Below are positions 37,443-46,695 of a stretch of 64,000 bases of DNA, in pieces; position 1 is the first letter of the stretch, and each line of letters begins with the position of its first letter. Below the pieces are notes generated by a model, which had not been told where the DNA came from, ran no database searches, and saw only the letters and a list, made by a program, of their open reading frames with translations. Source of the stretch: Thermogutta terrifontis (GTDB taxonomy: Bacteria > Planctomycetota > Planctomycetia > Pirellulales > Thermoguttaceae); assembly GCF_002277955.1 (NCBI RefSeq), contig NZ_CP018477.1, positions 2,873,206 through 2,937,205 on the forward strand. Reading direction: 5' to 3'. Made by a program: the position numbers and the translations under genes.

Positions 37443-39146
37443 TCAGTCTGAGATTGATCTCGTTGTCCGCGTAGCACCCACGTGTGGCGCCTGTTGATCC
37501 ATCTCGTGGGGGCCATGTGTTTTCGTGAGCATGGAAGACGGGCTGCCCGGCACGGTGACGGTGAAAACGGGGCTTCCCGTGATGGCCCCCAGCTCATCTT
37601 CGGAATTGATCGTTCGTCCTTCCGCTATTCCCGTTATGAGCGAATAGACCGCCTCCCCCGTCAGCAAACACACCAGAAAGGCGGCCAGAAAATGCCACCA
37701 CAATAGACGAACCGGAGGTTGAGAGTCCGCCTTCGGCTGAACCTGTTCTGAGAATTCAGGAACGATCTGCCATCCCAAAGCCACGGCAAGTGCCTGCTGC
37801 GCTGTGAGCCATCGCTTGAGGGCTTCCGAGGCGTGGGACTCCGTCAGTCCCCATTGCGAAGCCAGAACTTCCGATGTGCGTTCCGCCTCTTCCAGCAGAT
37901 CCTGCACGCGCATCAGGCTGGTGGCGAGATCCTTCATCGGTGACTCGGCCGGCAACTTCAACGCGGGCAGGTCATCTGGCGAAAGTCCTCCGTTAGCGGG
38001 TGCCGGATTGGAACCCACTGGCTGTTTATCCGGAAGGGTCACCCACGTGGAAGGCCATTGAAGCGGTGAGTTAGCCGAGCCTGTTGCCTCTTGCATCCCG
38101 CGATTGCGCAAACGCAGTTCAGCTTCCACCTCGGCCAGCGCTGCTTCCACCTGCTTGACCTCAGGGTGTTCTGGCGTTCTTGTGGCCAGGAGCCGCTCAC
38201 GCTTTTCCAGCAGAAACTGACGCTGGGCAAGGAGTCGCGCTGCATCCGGTTGGGACAGCTCCGATACTGATCGAGCCGGCCGCTCGTTCGCCAGTGAGGC
38301 AAGCTGGTTCCAGATCGTTTCGCGGGCTGCTCGATACCGGTGAATCGCCTGTCTTACCTCTTCATTCCACCGGTTGCAAAACTGTGTCCCGTGCTGGAGA
38401 AACTGGGCAAGGTGATTTCCTGCTCGGACCGTCTCTTCCCATCGTATGGCCTGAAGCTGGTCAAGGGCTGCTTTCACCTGGCGGAGAGCAACGGACGGGG
38501 AAGTGTCACCGGGAAATTCAACCACAAGCACTGGCGTGTCACTCGGCGCTTGAACGTTCGACTGGACCGTCCTATCGGAAAGCCTCCCGCCGACGCTTCC
38601 CACTTCCCCTATTTCCTGCGTCCTGAATTCCCCGCGAGAACCGGGGGCGCCCGCCTCCTGCCGTTCGGTTGCGCCGGGTTGGGGACTGACCACCCCCCCG
38701 GTCGCCCTCCCGGAAAGAACTCGCGAAAGCCATTCCGCGTCCGCTTGCCAAAAGTCGCCAACGGAGCCGTGACCCCCAGCGGCATCGTTCAAAAACCGGG
38801 AAACAGTGAAATGTTGCTCACCGGGGTTTGGCGCCTGTGGGTCGATTCGGAAATAATAGGGGGAACATCTCAGGTACATTCGTGTGCCGTTAGGCTGTGC
38901 GGGAAGCGAGGGGGACTCTGAAACGGCAGCGAGCGGAATTCCCACAAGCCAGAGCACAAGCGTTCCCGCGGCGATGCCGGAAACAGCGGCCACCGCGAAG
39001 GCAAACCCGGGAAAAAGCTTGCGTCGGACGTCGGAAGTGCGGGTGACACTCACGAACTGCCTCGCGTGCACACGGGAACTGCCTGGAATCGACAACCTAA
39101 CGCCGTCAGCGCGTAGTGGGCAAGCCGAGTCCGAGCCCGGCTCCAA
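37443..39146 (-). CDS. Wzz/GumC-like polysaccharide chain-length protein
   Basis: 567 residues with two membrane helices bracketing a large periplasmic region. The first is at about 45-70 (FPGFAFAVAAVSGIAAGTLVLWLVGI), the second near 490-510 (LLWWHFLAAFLVCLLTGEAVYSLI). Coiled-coil stretches fill the middle, including RTPEHPEVKQVEAALAEVEA, a motif typical of GumC/Wzz proteins. The short cytoplasmic tail lacks a kinase. The first 40 residues have no clear structure, so the true start may be downstream. It heads the minus-strand run with the ATPase and kinase-like genes. Together they probably control polysaccharide length and export, with the SLBB protein at 48.6 kb as outer-membrane partner. 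Confidence 0.75.
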   Translation of the reverse strand: MEPGSDSACPLRADGVRLSIPGSSRVHARQFVSVTRTSDVRRKLFPGFAFAVAAVSGIAAGTLVLWLVGIPLAAVSESPSLPAQPNGTRMYLRCSPYYFRIDPQAPNPGEQHFTVSRFLNDAAGGHGSVGDFWQADAEWLSRVLSGRATGGVVSPQPGATERQEAGAPGSRGEFRTQEIGEVGSVGGRLSDRTVQSNVQAPSDTPVLVVEFPGDTSPSVALRQVKAALDQLQAIRWEETVRAGNHLAQFLQHGTQFCNRWNEEVRQAIHRYRAARETIWNQLASLANERPARSVSELSQPDAARLLAQRQFLLEKRERLLATRTPEHPEVKQVEAALAEVEAELRLRNRGMQEATGSANSPLQWPSTWVTLPDKQPVGSNPAPANGGLSPDDLPALKLPAESPMKDLATSLMRVQDLLEEAERTSEVLASQWGLTESHASEALKRWLTAQQALAVALGWQIVPEFSEQVQPKADSQPPVRLLWWHFLAAFLVCLLTGEAVYSLITGIAEGRTINSEDELGAITGSPVFTVTVPGSPSSMLTKTHGPHEMDQQAPHVGATRTTRSISD

Positions 39147-39258
39147 ACACAGAATCGACGATTCACGTGACGGCCTTGAGGAGGGTTCGGGAAACTGTAA
39201 CGAGTTTGCCTATTTTTCCTCGCCGATCATTGATTCCCTGAGGATTCCTTGAGAAAAA

Positions 39259-39930
39259 ATGTTTCGAATCAAAATTTGCGGAATAACCACACGGCAGGAT
39301 GCGTCAGTCGTCGTCGAGGCCGGGGCCGACGCGCTGGGGTTCAACTTCTACCCTCGTAGTCCACGCTATATTCCCCCCCGAGAGGCAAGTCAGATTGCCA
39401 AGAGTTTGCCCCGGGGTGTGGCCAAAGTTGGCGTGTTCGTCAATTCTCCGGTGGGAGAGATCCGTGAAATCGCGTTTCGCGTGACCCTCGACTGGATCCA
39501 GCTTCACGGCGATGAGACGCCCGACATCCTCCGGCAGCTTCGCCCTCTTGTCTGCATCAAGGCATTTCGGGTGGATGAAGAAACGGGGCTGGGTCCCGTG
39601 AAGCAGTTTCTCGAAGCGTGCGTGAAACAGGACGTGATGCCACGTGCCATCCTCTTGGATAGCCGCAAGGATGACGCTTATGGTGGCACCGGATCGACGT
39701 TCGACTGGAAACTGGCGAAAGAATACGCAAAGCTCGTCTCCAATCCCCCGCCCCTAATCCTTTCGGGGGGGTTGACCCCCGAGAATGTTGAAGAAGCTAT
39801 CCTTACCGTTAATCCCGCTGCGGTGGACGTGGCGAGCGGGGTGGAAGAATCGCCCGGGAAAAAATCGGCCGAGAAAGTGCTCCGCTTTGTGCAGCAGGCT
39901 AAAGCCGCCTGGCAAAAACTGGCTTCCTGA
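39259..39930 (+). CDS. trpF: Phosphoribosylanthranilate isomerase
   Basis: 223 residues, near the usual length. TrpF signature: RIKICGITTRQDASVVVEAGADALGFNFYPRSPRYI with the catalytic Cys7. LDWIQLHGDE follows, then AILLDSRKDDAYGGTGSTFDW with the catalytic Asp, ILSGGLTPENVEEAI and AVDVASGVEESPGKKSAEKV. It converts phosphoribosylanthranilate to CdRP in tryptophan synthesis. It is alone here without other trp genes and divergent from the Wzz-like gene, 112 bases apart. Confidence 0.95.
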   Translation: MFRIKICGITTRQDASVVVEAGADALGFNFYPRSPRYIPPREASQIAKSLPRGVAKVGVFVNSPVGEIREIAFRVTLDWIQLHGDETPDILRQLRPLVCIKAFRVDEETGLGPVKQFLEACVKQDVMPRAILLDSRKDDAYGGTGSTFDWKLAKEYAKLVSNPPPLILSGGLTPENVEEAILTVNPAAVDVASGVEESPGKKSAEKVLRFVQQAKAAWQKLAS

Positions 39931-40627
39931 ATCAGCTATTTGAGGCGTCGTGGGGGGGCGGAGCCGGGAGTAGGGAGACGTTTTCCCGCGACAAACGTGA
40001 GCCATCCCCAATTTGGCAAAAACCAATGCCTTGCCACGAGCGCAATGCACTATAGGGGCAATTCATGAATTGCCCGTACTTTTTAATCAGCAACAGATCG
40101 AAGCAACTGTGTCCGGTCGGTCAAATGGATGATCCAAAGGTTGGAATGCAGACATGGCAAGCACGTCCCTCTGTTGGATGCTTCCGAGAGGAGCACGCTT
40201 CTCCTGCCCGCTGATGCGAAATGGAGCATCCAATATTGAGAAGGTGAACTTGACAAATAACTCCCTCGCGGGCCGACGCAAATCCATGTGAACGTTCGCG
40301 TTCTCATCGCCACGCGAAAAGTTTGGATTGCGTCAGGCGACAAGCTACTTGAGGACTCAACCCGGTTCCCGTATCATAGCGGGGTGAGTAATGACACAGT
40401 GGAGGCATTCTCAGGTTCGGACCGGCTCCGGCTTCACTTATTTTGCTGCCACGAGCGGTCCATCCGTAAATCGCGGATGTTTTCCCCCGCTGCTGTTGTG
40501 CATATCATAAACTGTTTACAAGAGGCATTTGAAAAGCGAAGGCGGTCATCGCCCGACGTCTTATGATCGTTTGCTGATGGGCGCATGAATTTCTGACTGA
40601 TGAAGATTCACTCGAGGAGATCGGCGT
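39931..40627. other. Gene-free stretch with repeats
   Basis: About 700 bases between trpF and ahcY. The palindrome at 40052-40079 and degenerate hairpins to about 40240 are the only recognisable elements. I looked for a SAH or SAM riboswitch ahead of ahcY and saw none. Confidence 0.5.
40052..40240. repeat. Palindrome and degenerate hairpins
   Basis: A nearly perfect copy of the CATG-centred palindrome at 40052-40079 (arm ATAGGGGCAATT). Linker text with GTCGGTCAAATGGATGATCC and two decayed hairpins (about 40155 and 40193) follow, one ending CGTCCCTCTG. Confidence 0.6.
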
Positions 40628-41965
40628 ATGTCACAGGGTACTGTAACCAAGGGTAAGGTGGAAGGGAAATTGCCGTACAAGGTCAAGGATATTTCCCTTG
40701 CCGAATGGGGGCGACGGGAAATTGAGCTGGCCGAAAAGGAAATGCCGGGCCTGATGGCGCTTCGGGAGAAGTACGGCCGTTCGAAACCGCTCAAAGGGGC
40801 GCGAATTGCCGGATGTCTCCACATGACCATTGAGACGGCGGTTCTCATCGAGACGCTGGTTGAACTGGGCGCCCAGGTCCAGTGGAGCAGTTGCAACAAG
40901 TTCTCCACCGAAGATCACGCGGCAGCGGCCATCGCTGCGCGGGGAATACCCGTCTATGCGTGGAAGGGCGAAACTGATGAAGAATATGAATGGTGCATCG
41001 AACAGACGCTGATCTTCCCGGATGGGGAACAGTTGAACTTAATTATCGACGATGGCGGTGACCTCACGGCCATGGTGCACAGCCCCAAATATGCCCATCT
41101 CTTGCCGGGAATTCGGGGGCTATCCGAAGAGACGACGACCGGCGTCCACCGCCTGTATCAAATGCATGCCAAAGGTGAACTGAAGATCCCAGCCATCAAT
41201 GTCAATGATTCGGTGACCAAGAGTAAATTTGACAACCTCTACGGTTGTCGGGAATCACTCATCGACGGCATCAAGCGTGCCACCGACGTGATGATCGCCG
41301 GAAAAACGGCGGTGGTGTGCGGTTACGGAGATGTGGGCAAGGGATGCGCTCAATCTCTGCGGGCATATGGCGCGCGGGTTGTCGTCACCGAAATCGATCC
41401 CATTTGCGCCCTCCAGGCAGCGATGGAAGGCTACGAGGTCACAACGCTGGAAGAGGTGGCGCCCCGGGCGCACATCTTCGTGACGGCCACCGGCTGCTGC
41501 AACGTCATCCGGCCGGAACACATGCTGGCCATGCCAGATGGTGCAGTTATCTGCAACATCGGTCACTTCGACGTGGAGATCGATGTGGATTGGCTGATGC
41601 ACAAATCCGGGGCGAAGCGAACCACAATCAAACCGCTGGTGGATAAATTCACTTTCCCGAATGGAAAATCGATCATCCTGCTGGCGGAGGGTCGGCTGGT
41701 CAACCTGGGTTGCGCAACGGGCCATCCTTCCTTCGTCATGTCCAACTCTTTCACCAATCAGGTGCTCGCGCAGATAGCTCTGTGGACCGAGCCAGAAAAA
41801 TATCCGGTGGGTGTTCACTGCCTGCCCAAGAAACTGGACGAGGAGGTGGCCCGACTGCATCTGGAAAAGATTGGCGTCAAACTGACGAAGCTGACTCCCG
41901 AGCAGGCGGCTTACCTTGGGATCCCGGTGGACGGCCCCTTCAAACCCGATTATTACCGTTACTGA
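40628..41965 (+). CDS. ahcY: Adenosylhomocysteinase (SAH hydrolase)
   Basis: 445 residues, typical for the bacterial enzyme. Motifs: [38 protein letters not shown] and [13 protein letters not shown]. The NAD-binding loop is [17 protein letters not shown], followed by [22 protein letters not shown] and the C-terminal KPDYYRY with the Lys-Tyr pair that contacts NAD of the neighbouring subunit. It hydrolyses S-adenosylhomocysteine to adenosine and homocysteine, sustaining methylation. GAGGAG lies before ATG 40628, and a hairpin terminator follows at 42064. Confidence 0.97.
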   Translation: MSQGTVTKGKVEGKLPYKVKDISLAEWGRREIELAEKEMPGLMALREKYGRSKPLKGARIAGCLHMTIETAVLIETLVELGAQVQWSSCNKFSTEDHAAAAIAARGIPVYAWKGETDEEYEWCIEQTLIFPDGEQLNLIIDDGGDLTAMVHSPKYAHLLPGIRGLSEETTTGVHRLYQMHAKGELKIPAINVNDSVTKSKFDNLYGCRESLIDGIKRATDVMIAGKTAVVCGYGDVGKGCAQSLRAYGARVVVTEIDPICALQAAMEGYEVTTLEEVAPRAHIFVTATGCCNVIRPEHMLAMPDGAVICNIGHFDVEIDVDWLMHKSGAKRTTIKPLVDKFTFPNGKSIILLAEGRLVNLGCATGHPSFVMSNSFTNQVLAQIALWTEPEKYPVGVHCLPKKLDEEVARLHLEKIGVKLTKLTPEQAAYLGIPVDGPFKPDYYRY

Positions 41966-42063
41966 ATCCGCTTGCTGCATATAGACCGGTCTTCGTCAAT
42001 GCGGCCTGTGGAACCAGTTTTTCGGTAGTCAAAGCAGGTGGTGGGTATTCGTGGACAGAGTGG

Positions 42064-42099
42064 ACCGGTCCCTGCTCGAGCTGTGCGGGGACCGGTTTT
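42064..42099 (+). terminator. Probable terminator of ahcY
   Basis: ACCGGTCCC (42064-42072) pairs with GGGACCGGT (42088-42096) around a 15-base loop, followed by TTTGTTG. The T run is short. Confidence 0.55.
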
Positions 42100-42148
42100 G
42101 TTGAACACAGCGATGGCCTGGTGGTGTTTGTTGCTTAACTGAAAGATT

Positions 42149-43450
42149 ATGCCGGAAATCCAAGCTTTTCGCGGAATTCGTTACAATCTCAGCCACGTCG
42201 GTTCGCTGAGCGATGTGATCGCCCCGCCCTATGACGTGATCTCTCCGGAGCTTCAGGACGCTCTTTACAAGAAGCATCCGTGCAACGTGGTGCGGCTGAT
42301 CCTCAATCGCATCGAACCTGGAGATGACGAAGTCAACAACCGGTACAGCCGGGCCCGCCGCTACTACAAAAGCTGGCTGGCAGAGGGCGTGCTCATGCAG
42401 GACGCCGACCCGGCCATTTACGTCTACTACCAAGAATTCGATCTCCAGGGTGTGCGGTACGTGCGGAAGGGATTTATGGCTCGGGTACGGCTCTCCCGTT
42501 ACGAGGAAGGTCAAATCTTCCCTCATGAGCACACTCTGCGCGGGCCGCGAATGGATCAGCTCATGCTCATGACAATGTGCAAAGCGCAGCTCAGCCAGGT
42601 TTTTGGGATGTATCCTGATCCTGAGGGACGCACTCAGCAGGTCCTCGATGAGGCCGTCCGTGACGTCACCCCGGTGGAAGCGGTGGACCATCTGGGAATC
42701 ACGCACCGAATGTGGCCGGTGACGAAACCCGAATTGGTTACGGAGCTTTCCAGTATTGTTGGCCCGATGCCCATTTTCATTGCCGATGGCCATCACCGGT
42801 ACGAGACGGCACTGGAATACCGGGAGCAACTCCGTGATATGGGCTACCTCCGCCCCGATCATCCTGCCCACTACGTCCTCATGCATTGCGTGCCGATGGA
42901 AGACCCGGGCCTGATCGTGCTCCCCACACACCGGCTCATTCGAGGAATTCCCGCCCTGGGCGCCGATGAGCTGGCCAGCCGACTGGGTGACGCGTTTACG
43001 GTGCAAACAGTCGCCCGAACCCCAGAAGCAGCCCGCGATGTATGGGAACTGGTGGAACGATCGCCCGATCCAGCGACCCTGGCCTTCTACACGCAAAAAG
43101 ACGACACCTGGTCGGTCGCCGAGATCACCCCGGCAGGTCGGGAAAAAATGGATGAACTGGCGGCCGATCACACGCCGGAATGGCGCAGGCTGGGCGTGGC
43201 CGTGCTCCACAAGTTGGTTCTCGATCATCTCCTCCGCCCGAGCTCGCCGCCGGAGCTGGAATACGTTCACCTCATCGACGAGGTGATCGAGCGGTTGAAA
43301 TCCGGCCAGTATCCGCTCGCCGCACTGGTTCGACCGGCCACGGTCACGGATATCCGCGACGTCAGCCTCCAGGGCGACCGAATGCCGCCCAAGAGCACCT
43401 ATTTCTATCCCAAGCTTTGCTCTGGTTTGGTGATCAACCCGCTTGAATGA
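42149..43450 (+). CDS. DUF1015 family protein
   Basis: 433 residues matching the DUF1015 layout. It has EIQAFRGIRYN, SDVIAPPYDVISPE, NVVRLIL, YYQEFDLQGVRYVRKGFMARVRL, FPHEHTLRGPRMDQLMLM and IFIADGHHRYETALEYR. A C-terminal KSTYFYPKLCSGLVINPL ends it. From memory, some members have been reported as free-serine kinases, but I cannot verify this or transfer it. Cytoplasmic. It lies about 180 bases after ahcY, with a terminator between, so it probably has its own promoter. Confidence 0.88.
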   Translation: MPEIQAFRGIRYNLSHVGSLSDVIAPPYDVISPELQDALYKKHPCNVVRLILNRIEPGDDEVNNRYSRARRYYKSWLAEGVLMQDADPAIYVYYQEFDLQGVRYVRKGFMARVRLSRYEEGQIFPHEHTLRGPRMDQLMLMTMCKAQLSQVFGMYPDPEGRTQQVLDEAVRDVTPVEAVDHLGITHRMWPVTKPELVTELSSIVGPMPIFIADGHHRYETALEYREQLRDMGYLRPDHPAHYVLMHCVPMEDPGLIVLPTHRLIRGIPALGADELASRLGDAFTVQTVARTPEAARDVWELVERSPDPATLAFYTQKDDTWSVAEITPAGREKMDELAADHTPEWRRLGVAVLHKLVLDHLLRPSSPPELEYVHLIDEVIERLKSGQYPLAALVRPATVTDIRDVSLQGDRMPPKSTYFYPKLCSGLVINPLE

Positions 43451-43523
43451 GACCTCTTTTCCGCGATCAAGGCACCTGGGCAGCTCCTTCCGATCAACCG
43501 GCTGCGGGCGGGTTTCCTCGCTC

Positions 43524-43539
43524 TGTTCCACGTGAAACC
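43524..43539. promoter_or_regulatory. parS-like ParB-binding site 1
   Basis: TGTTCCACGTGAAACC matches the bacterial parS consensus TGTTTCACGTGAAACA at 14 of 16 positions. It is about 950 bases from parA. Confidence 0.7.
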
Positions 43540-43938
43540 TGACCCATCCGGCAAACTCCCCGCCACAATCAAAGTCGCTTGCGTCCTGACAACGCTCTTT
43601 GCCCAGCGCGTTTTTAGTAAAACGGCTTCGGGAAAAATGGCGTCCTCTGGAGAACGCGTCGATGAACCAGGCGACGCTCAGTCACTCACTGCGCGGGCAA
43701 AGGCAAGCCCCAAAAACAGTGAACCGGCTGGCTTATTCGGGGGAGCCCGCAAATCCGCCCCGCCAAATTTAAGAGCCCTCGCTTCCCGATGGTCCAAGTC
43801 AAGTGACAGGCTACGACATCAGTCGGGCCTTTCATGGCGGTTGCGATCCATCTGTATCCATCAAGCTGAAATCACGGCGGTGACAGTCGTGATTTAGGCG
43901 TATGGTGATTAAACCACTTGGGCCAACCTCCAAGTGCC

Positions 43939-44120
43939 GTAGGGGCGATTTATGAATCGCCCCTACTCACGTACTCGCCGTCGTGCGTGCCGTCACGGTG
44001 TTCGCAACTCATGAATGGCCCCTACGTTTAGACGGGAACCGAATGGAGCAGCCGCAGCCCGGTCGGTCAATTCAATCACCCATGGAATTTGGACCCGACA
44101 GGTCCGTCCCTCCGCGGTGA
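43939..44120. repeat. Palindrome variant with paired changes, plus decayed copies
   Basis: The palindrome at 43939-43966 has arms GTAGGGGCGATT and AATCGCCCCTAC around TATG. Relative to the common form, the A-T pair next to the GGGGC block is changed to G-C on both arms. Degenerate copies follow near 44005 and 44095. Confidence 0.65.
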
Positions 44121-44275
44121 ATTCCACTTTCCACCGAGGCCTTTTCGAGGTCCGTACCTTTTTGCTTGCGACTGAGGCTAAGGGCAAACATGCAGATGAG
44201 TCAGGTCAGACTGCCATTCCTCGTTTTTTCACTCATCGCTAGAATAAGTTGACGGTTTTACCTAAGGCCTGCAGC

Positions 44276-44291
44276 CGTTTCACGTGGAACT
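44276..44291. promoter_or_regulatory. parS-like ParB-binding site 2
   Basis: CGTTTCACGTGGAACT matches the parS consensus at 13 of 16 positions, with the central TTTCACGTG intact. It lies about 200 bases before parA. Confidence 0.65.
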
Positions 44292-44488
44292 CTCGGCAAG
44301 TTCGTTTGTTTGATGGCGAACTGATGGCTCCGTCCCGATTGAAGGGACGCAGCGTCACCGGGCGTTGCCAGGCCGTTTCCAGAGGATCTCGCGAAGCCAA
44401 GGGCGGCAGGCGAACCGTTCCCGGGGATATGATCCGACTGCCGGGCTAGCACCATAAGGAGGTCAACCATCGGCAGGGAGGCCGATTT

Positions 44489-45235
44489 GTGCCACGCGTC
44501 ATCTGTGTTGCCAACCAGAAAGGTGGCGTAGGAAAAACGACGACCGCCATCAATTTGGCCGCTTGTCTGGCGGTGGCAGGCCGACGAACACTCCTTGTCG
44601 ATCTTGATCCCCAGTGTAACGCCACTTCCGGGCTCGGTCGTCAACCGCTTGCTCATCACCCGCTGGTGGCAGGATTGCCGCTCAGCGATGCCGTATTGCG
44701 GGTCGATGTGCCAAACCTCGAACTCCTGCCAGGAAGTCGCAGCTTTCGAGATGTGGAAGCGCTCGCCAGGGATAACGGTACGTACGCCTCGCTGTTGCGC
44801 TCCCATCTGCAAAACGGGATGGCCGGGTATGACTACGTTCTCATTGACTGCCCGCCCTCGGTAGGGCAGTTGACCCGGACCGCCCTGGCGGCCTCCCACG
44901 AGGTCCTCATGCCTATTCAGTGTGAATACTTCGCTATGGAGGGCCTCGCCCAAATGATCGAGGTTATCCGGCAGGTGATGATCGAGCGTGACCGGCAACT
45001 CCAGTTTGGGGGCATCCTGCTCACGATGTACGATCCCCGCCTCGAACTGACTCTGGAAGTCGAGGCGGAAGTGCGTGAATTCTTTGGTGAAATTGTGTTC
45101 CAGACGGTGATTCCGCGCGATGTGCTGTGCGCGGAAGCACCCAGCCATGGTTTACCTGTCATTGCCTATGCACCGCGGGCCCGAAGCACCCGCGCTTACG
45201 TGGAACTTTGCATGGAGGTTTTGGAAAGTGAGTAG
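44489..45235 (+). CDS. parA: Chromosome-partitioning ATPase ParA
   Basis: 248 residues. Deviant Walker A: VICVANQKGGVGKTTTAINLAACLA. Walker A' and switch: TLLVDLDPQCNATSGLG; Walker B: YDYVLIDCPPSVGQLT. Typical C-terminal GGILLTMYDPRLELTLEVEAEVREFF and VIPRDVLCAEAPSHGLPVIAYAPRARSTRAY. As a short ParA without an N-terminal DNA-binding domain it is the chromosomal (Soj) type. It binds DNA nonspecifically and moves ParB-parS complexes. GTG start with GGGAGG before it. It overlaps parB by eight bases. Confidence 0.95.
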   Translation: MPRVICVANQKGGVGKTTTAINLAACLAVAGRRTLLVDLDPQCNATSGLGRQPLAHHPLVAGLPLSDAVLRVDVPNLELLPGSRSFRDVEALARDNGTYASLLRSHLQNGMAGYDYVLIDCPPSVGQLTRTALAASHEVLMPIQCEYFAMEGLAQMIEVIRQVMIERDRQLQFGGILLTMYDPRLELTLEVEAEVREFFGEIVFQTVIPRDVLCAEAPSHGLPVIAYAPRARSTRAYVELCMEVLESE

Positions 45236-46232
45236 AGAAAAACGCCTTGGACGTGGTCTGGAAGCCTTGCTGGGTCGTCTTGATGCTGTCTCGCCTGCGG
45301 ACGAACATCCCGCTGCCGTCCCGGGCGACACGCTCGCCCCGGATTCTCCCTACCCGGATAGAGCCGGTTCTGGGGAAAGCTTGTCGCCGCGAAAGAGCGT
45401 CCCGGAGGTGAGGCGGATTCCCATCGACGACATAGACCGAAATCCTTTTCAACCCCGCCAGGAAATTGATACCGAAGAGCTCATGCAACTAGCAGAAAGC
45501 TTATCGACACACGGATTGCTGCAACCGATCGTCGTGCGTCGCAACGGCGATCGCTACCAACTTGTGGCCGGCGAGCGGCGTCTGAGGGCGGCCCAAATAG
45601 CCGGCTGGCAAGAGGTGCCCGCTCGCATCGTCCAGGCTGACGACCGGCAACTCGCGGAATTGGCGATCGTCGAAAACCTTCAGCGGAAGGACCTCAATCC
45701 TCTGGAAAAAGCCCTCTGCTTCCAAAGATATCTGGAAGAATACGGGGCGACGCAGGAAGAGCTCGCAGCACGGCTGAATCTCGATCGTTCCACGATCTCC
45801 AATTTCATCCGCCTCCTCGACCTACCTTCGGAGGTGCAGCAGGCCCTGCGGGAAGGACGCATCACCCAGGGCCACGCCCGCGCCTTGCTCGGACTGGAAT
45901 CGGAAGAGGAGCAAATCGCTCTCTGCCGCCGAATAATCGAAGAAGGATGGAGTGTGCGGCGGGTGGAAGCAGAGGTCCAGCAGCGGCAACAGGATGGGGG
46001 AACTCAACTGAAGATCATCCGGCCCGAGTCAGGACAAAATCCTGCTCCAGCAGATGATCACATGGCTTTACTGGAGCAGGAGTTCCGTGCCGCGCTTGGG
46101 CTTCGTGTGTCCCTGACGCACAACGGTCGGGGACGCGGCAAGCTCATTGTCCATTTCAGGAATCACGAAGAGTTTGAACGCCTGCGCGAACGGATCTGCG
46201 GGGGTGAGTTCCCCCAGGCCGCGGGAATGTGA
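45228..46232 (+). CDS. parB: Chromosome-partitioning protein ParB
   Basis: 334 residues from the GTG at 45228, giving VSREKRLGRGLEALLGR, the usual chromosomal ParB beginning that contacts ParA. The CTPase/ParB domain follows: VRRIPIDDIDRNPFQPRQ, ESLSTHGLLQPIVVRR, YQLVAGERRLRAAQIAG and VENLQRKDLNPLEKA. The helix-turn-helix is TQEELAARLNLDRSTISNFIRLLDLP. A C-terminal dimerisation region ends it. It binds the parS-like sites upstream. The frame is open further upstream to 45120 inside parA, but the family start is here. Confidence 0.95.
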   Translation: MSREKRLGRGLEALLGRLDAVSPADEHPAAVPGDTLAPDSPYPDRAGSGESLSPRKSVPEVRRIPIDDIDRNPFQPRQEIDTEELMQLAESLSTHGLLQPIVVRRNGDRYQLVAGERRLRAAQIAGWQEVPARIVQADDRQLAELAIVENLQRKDLNPLEKALCFQRYLEEYGATQEELAARLNLDRSTISNFIRLLDLPSEVQQALREGRITQGHARALLGLESEEEQIALCRRIIEEGWSVRRVEAEVQQRQQDGGTQLKIIRPESGQNPAPADDHMALLEQEFRAALGLRVSLTHNGRGRGKLIVHFRNHEEFERLRERICGGEFPQAAGM

Positions 46233-46491
46233 GCCCCGCACCGTTTGAAGGCCGCGCGGGCGACAGTAACCGAGTTCGCGTCGATAAAGTCGTCTGCATG
46301 TCAACGCGTCAGCGGCCATTGAGCATGGAAGCCGATGCGTGATCTGGAAAGATATGCAAAGCAACTTCCGACGGTCTTGGCGGAGACTCGCCCGCCGTGA
46401 CGCGGAACAGGCATTAGGCCTCATTCTGACGCGGGCATTGTCATTGCTTCGCGGACGCCGGTCCCTTGTGGAGAAGTGCCGCGATCCTCTC
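46233..46491. other. Short intergenic region, nothing recognised
   Basis: Between parB and the tRNA-Pro promoter. No gene, no member of the dispersed hairpin family. Confidence 0.5.
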
Positions 46492-46520
46492 TTAACATTC
46501 GGGATCGGCGGGGGTAAGAT
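46492..46520 (+). promoter_or_regulatory. Probable promoter of tRNA-Pro
   Basis: TTAACA at 46492-46497, a 17-base spacer and TAAGAT at 46515-46520. The -10 box is identical to that ahead of tRNA-Glu. Confidence 0.5.
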
Positions 46521-46580
46521 AAAACAAGACGAAAGAATACCGCAGGGGTGTGACCACGCATCGCGGCATGCCCTGTGGCG

Positions 46581-46655
46581 CGGGGCGTAGCGCAGCCTGG
46601 CTAGCGCATCTGCTTTGGGAGCAGAGGGTCGCCGGTTCGAATCCGGCCGCCCCGA
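46581..46655 (+). tRNA. tRNA-Pro (TGG)
   Basis: Cloverleaf complete: acceptor CGGGGCG/CGCCCCG, D stem GCGC/GCGC, anticodon stem TCTGC/GCAGA with loop TTTGGGA (anticodon TGG), T arm GCCGG-TTCGAAT-CCGGC. Discriminator A; no CCA encoded. Confidence 0.95.
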
Positions 46656-46695
46656 TTATATGGGCAGTCCGCCGCATGAGGCGGCGTCCTCCAAT

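Larger units (their letters stand above)
43451..44488. other. Gene-free stretch holding parS-like sites and repeats
   Basis: About 1 kb between the DUF1015 gene and parA. Recognisable content: parS-like sites at 43524 and 44276, palindromes at 43939 and near 44005, and a degenerate hairpin near 44095. Open frames in it lack ribosome binding sites. Confidence 0.6.

Noticed and set aside
39931-40627. Possible SAH or SAM riboswitch ahead of ahcY
   Set aside because: I could not find the conserved core of either class by eye.
42029-43531. 500-codon minus-strand open frame
   Set aside because: Antisense shadow of the DUF1015 gene in GC-rich sequence.
43532-43897. Open frame of 121 codons starting inside parS-like site 1
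   Set aside because: No ribosome binding site; the start codon is part of the palindromic site.
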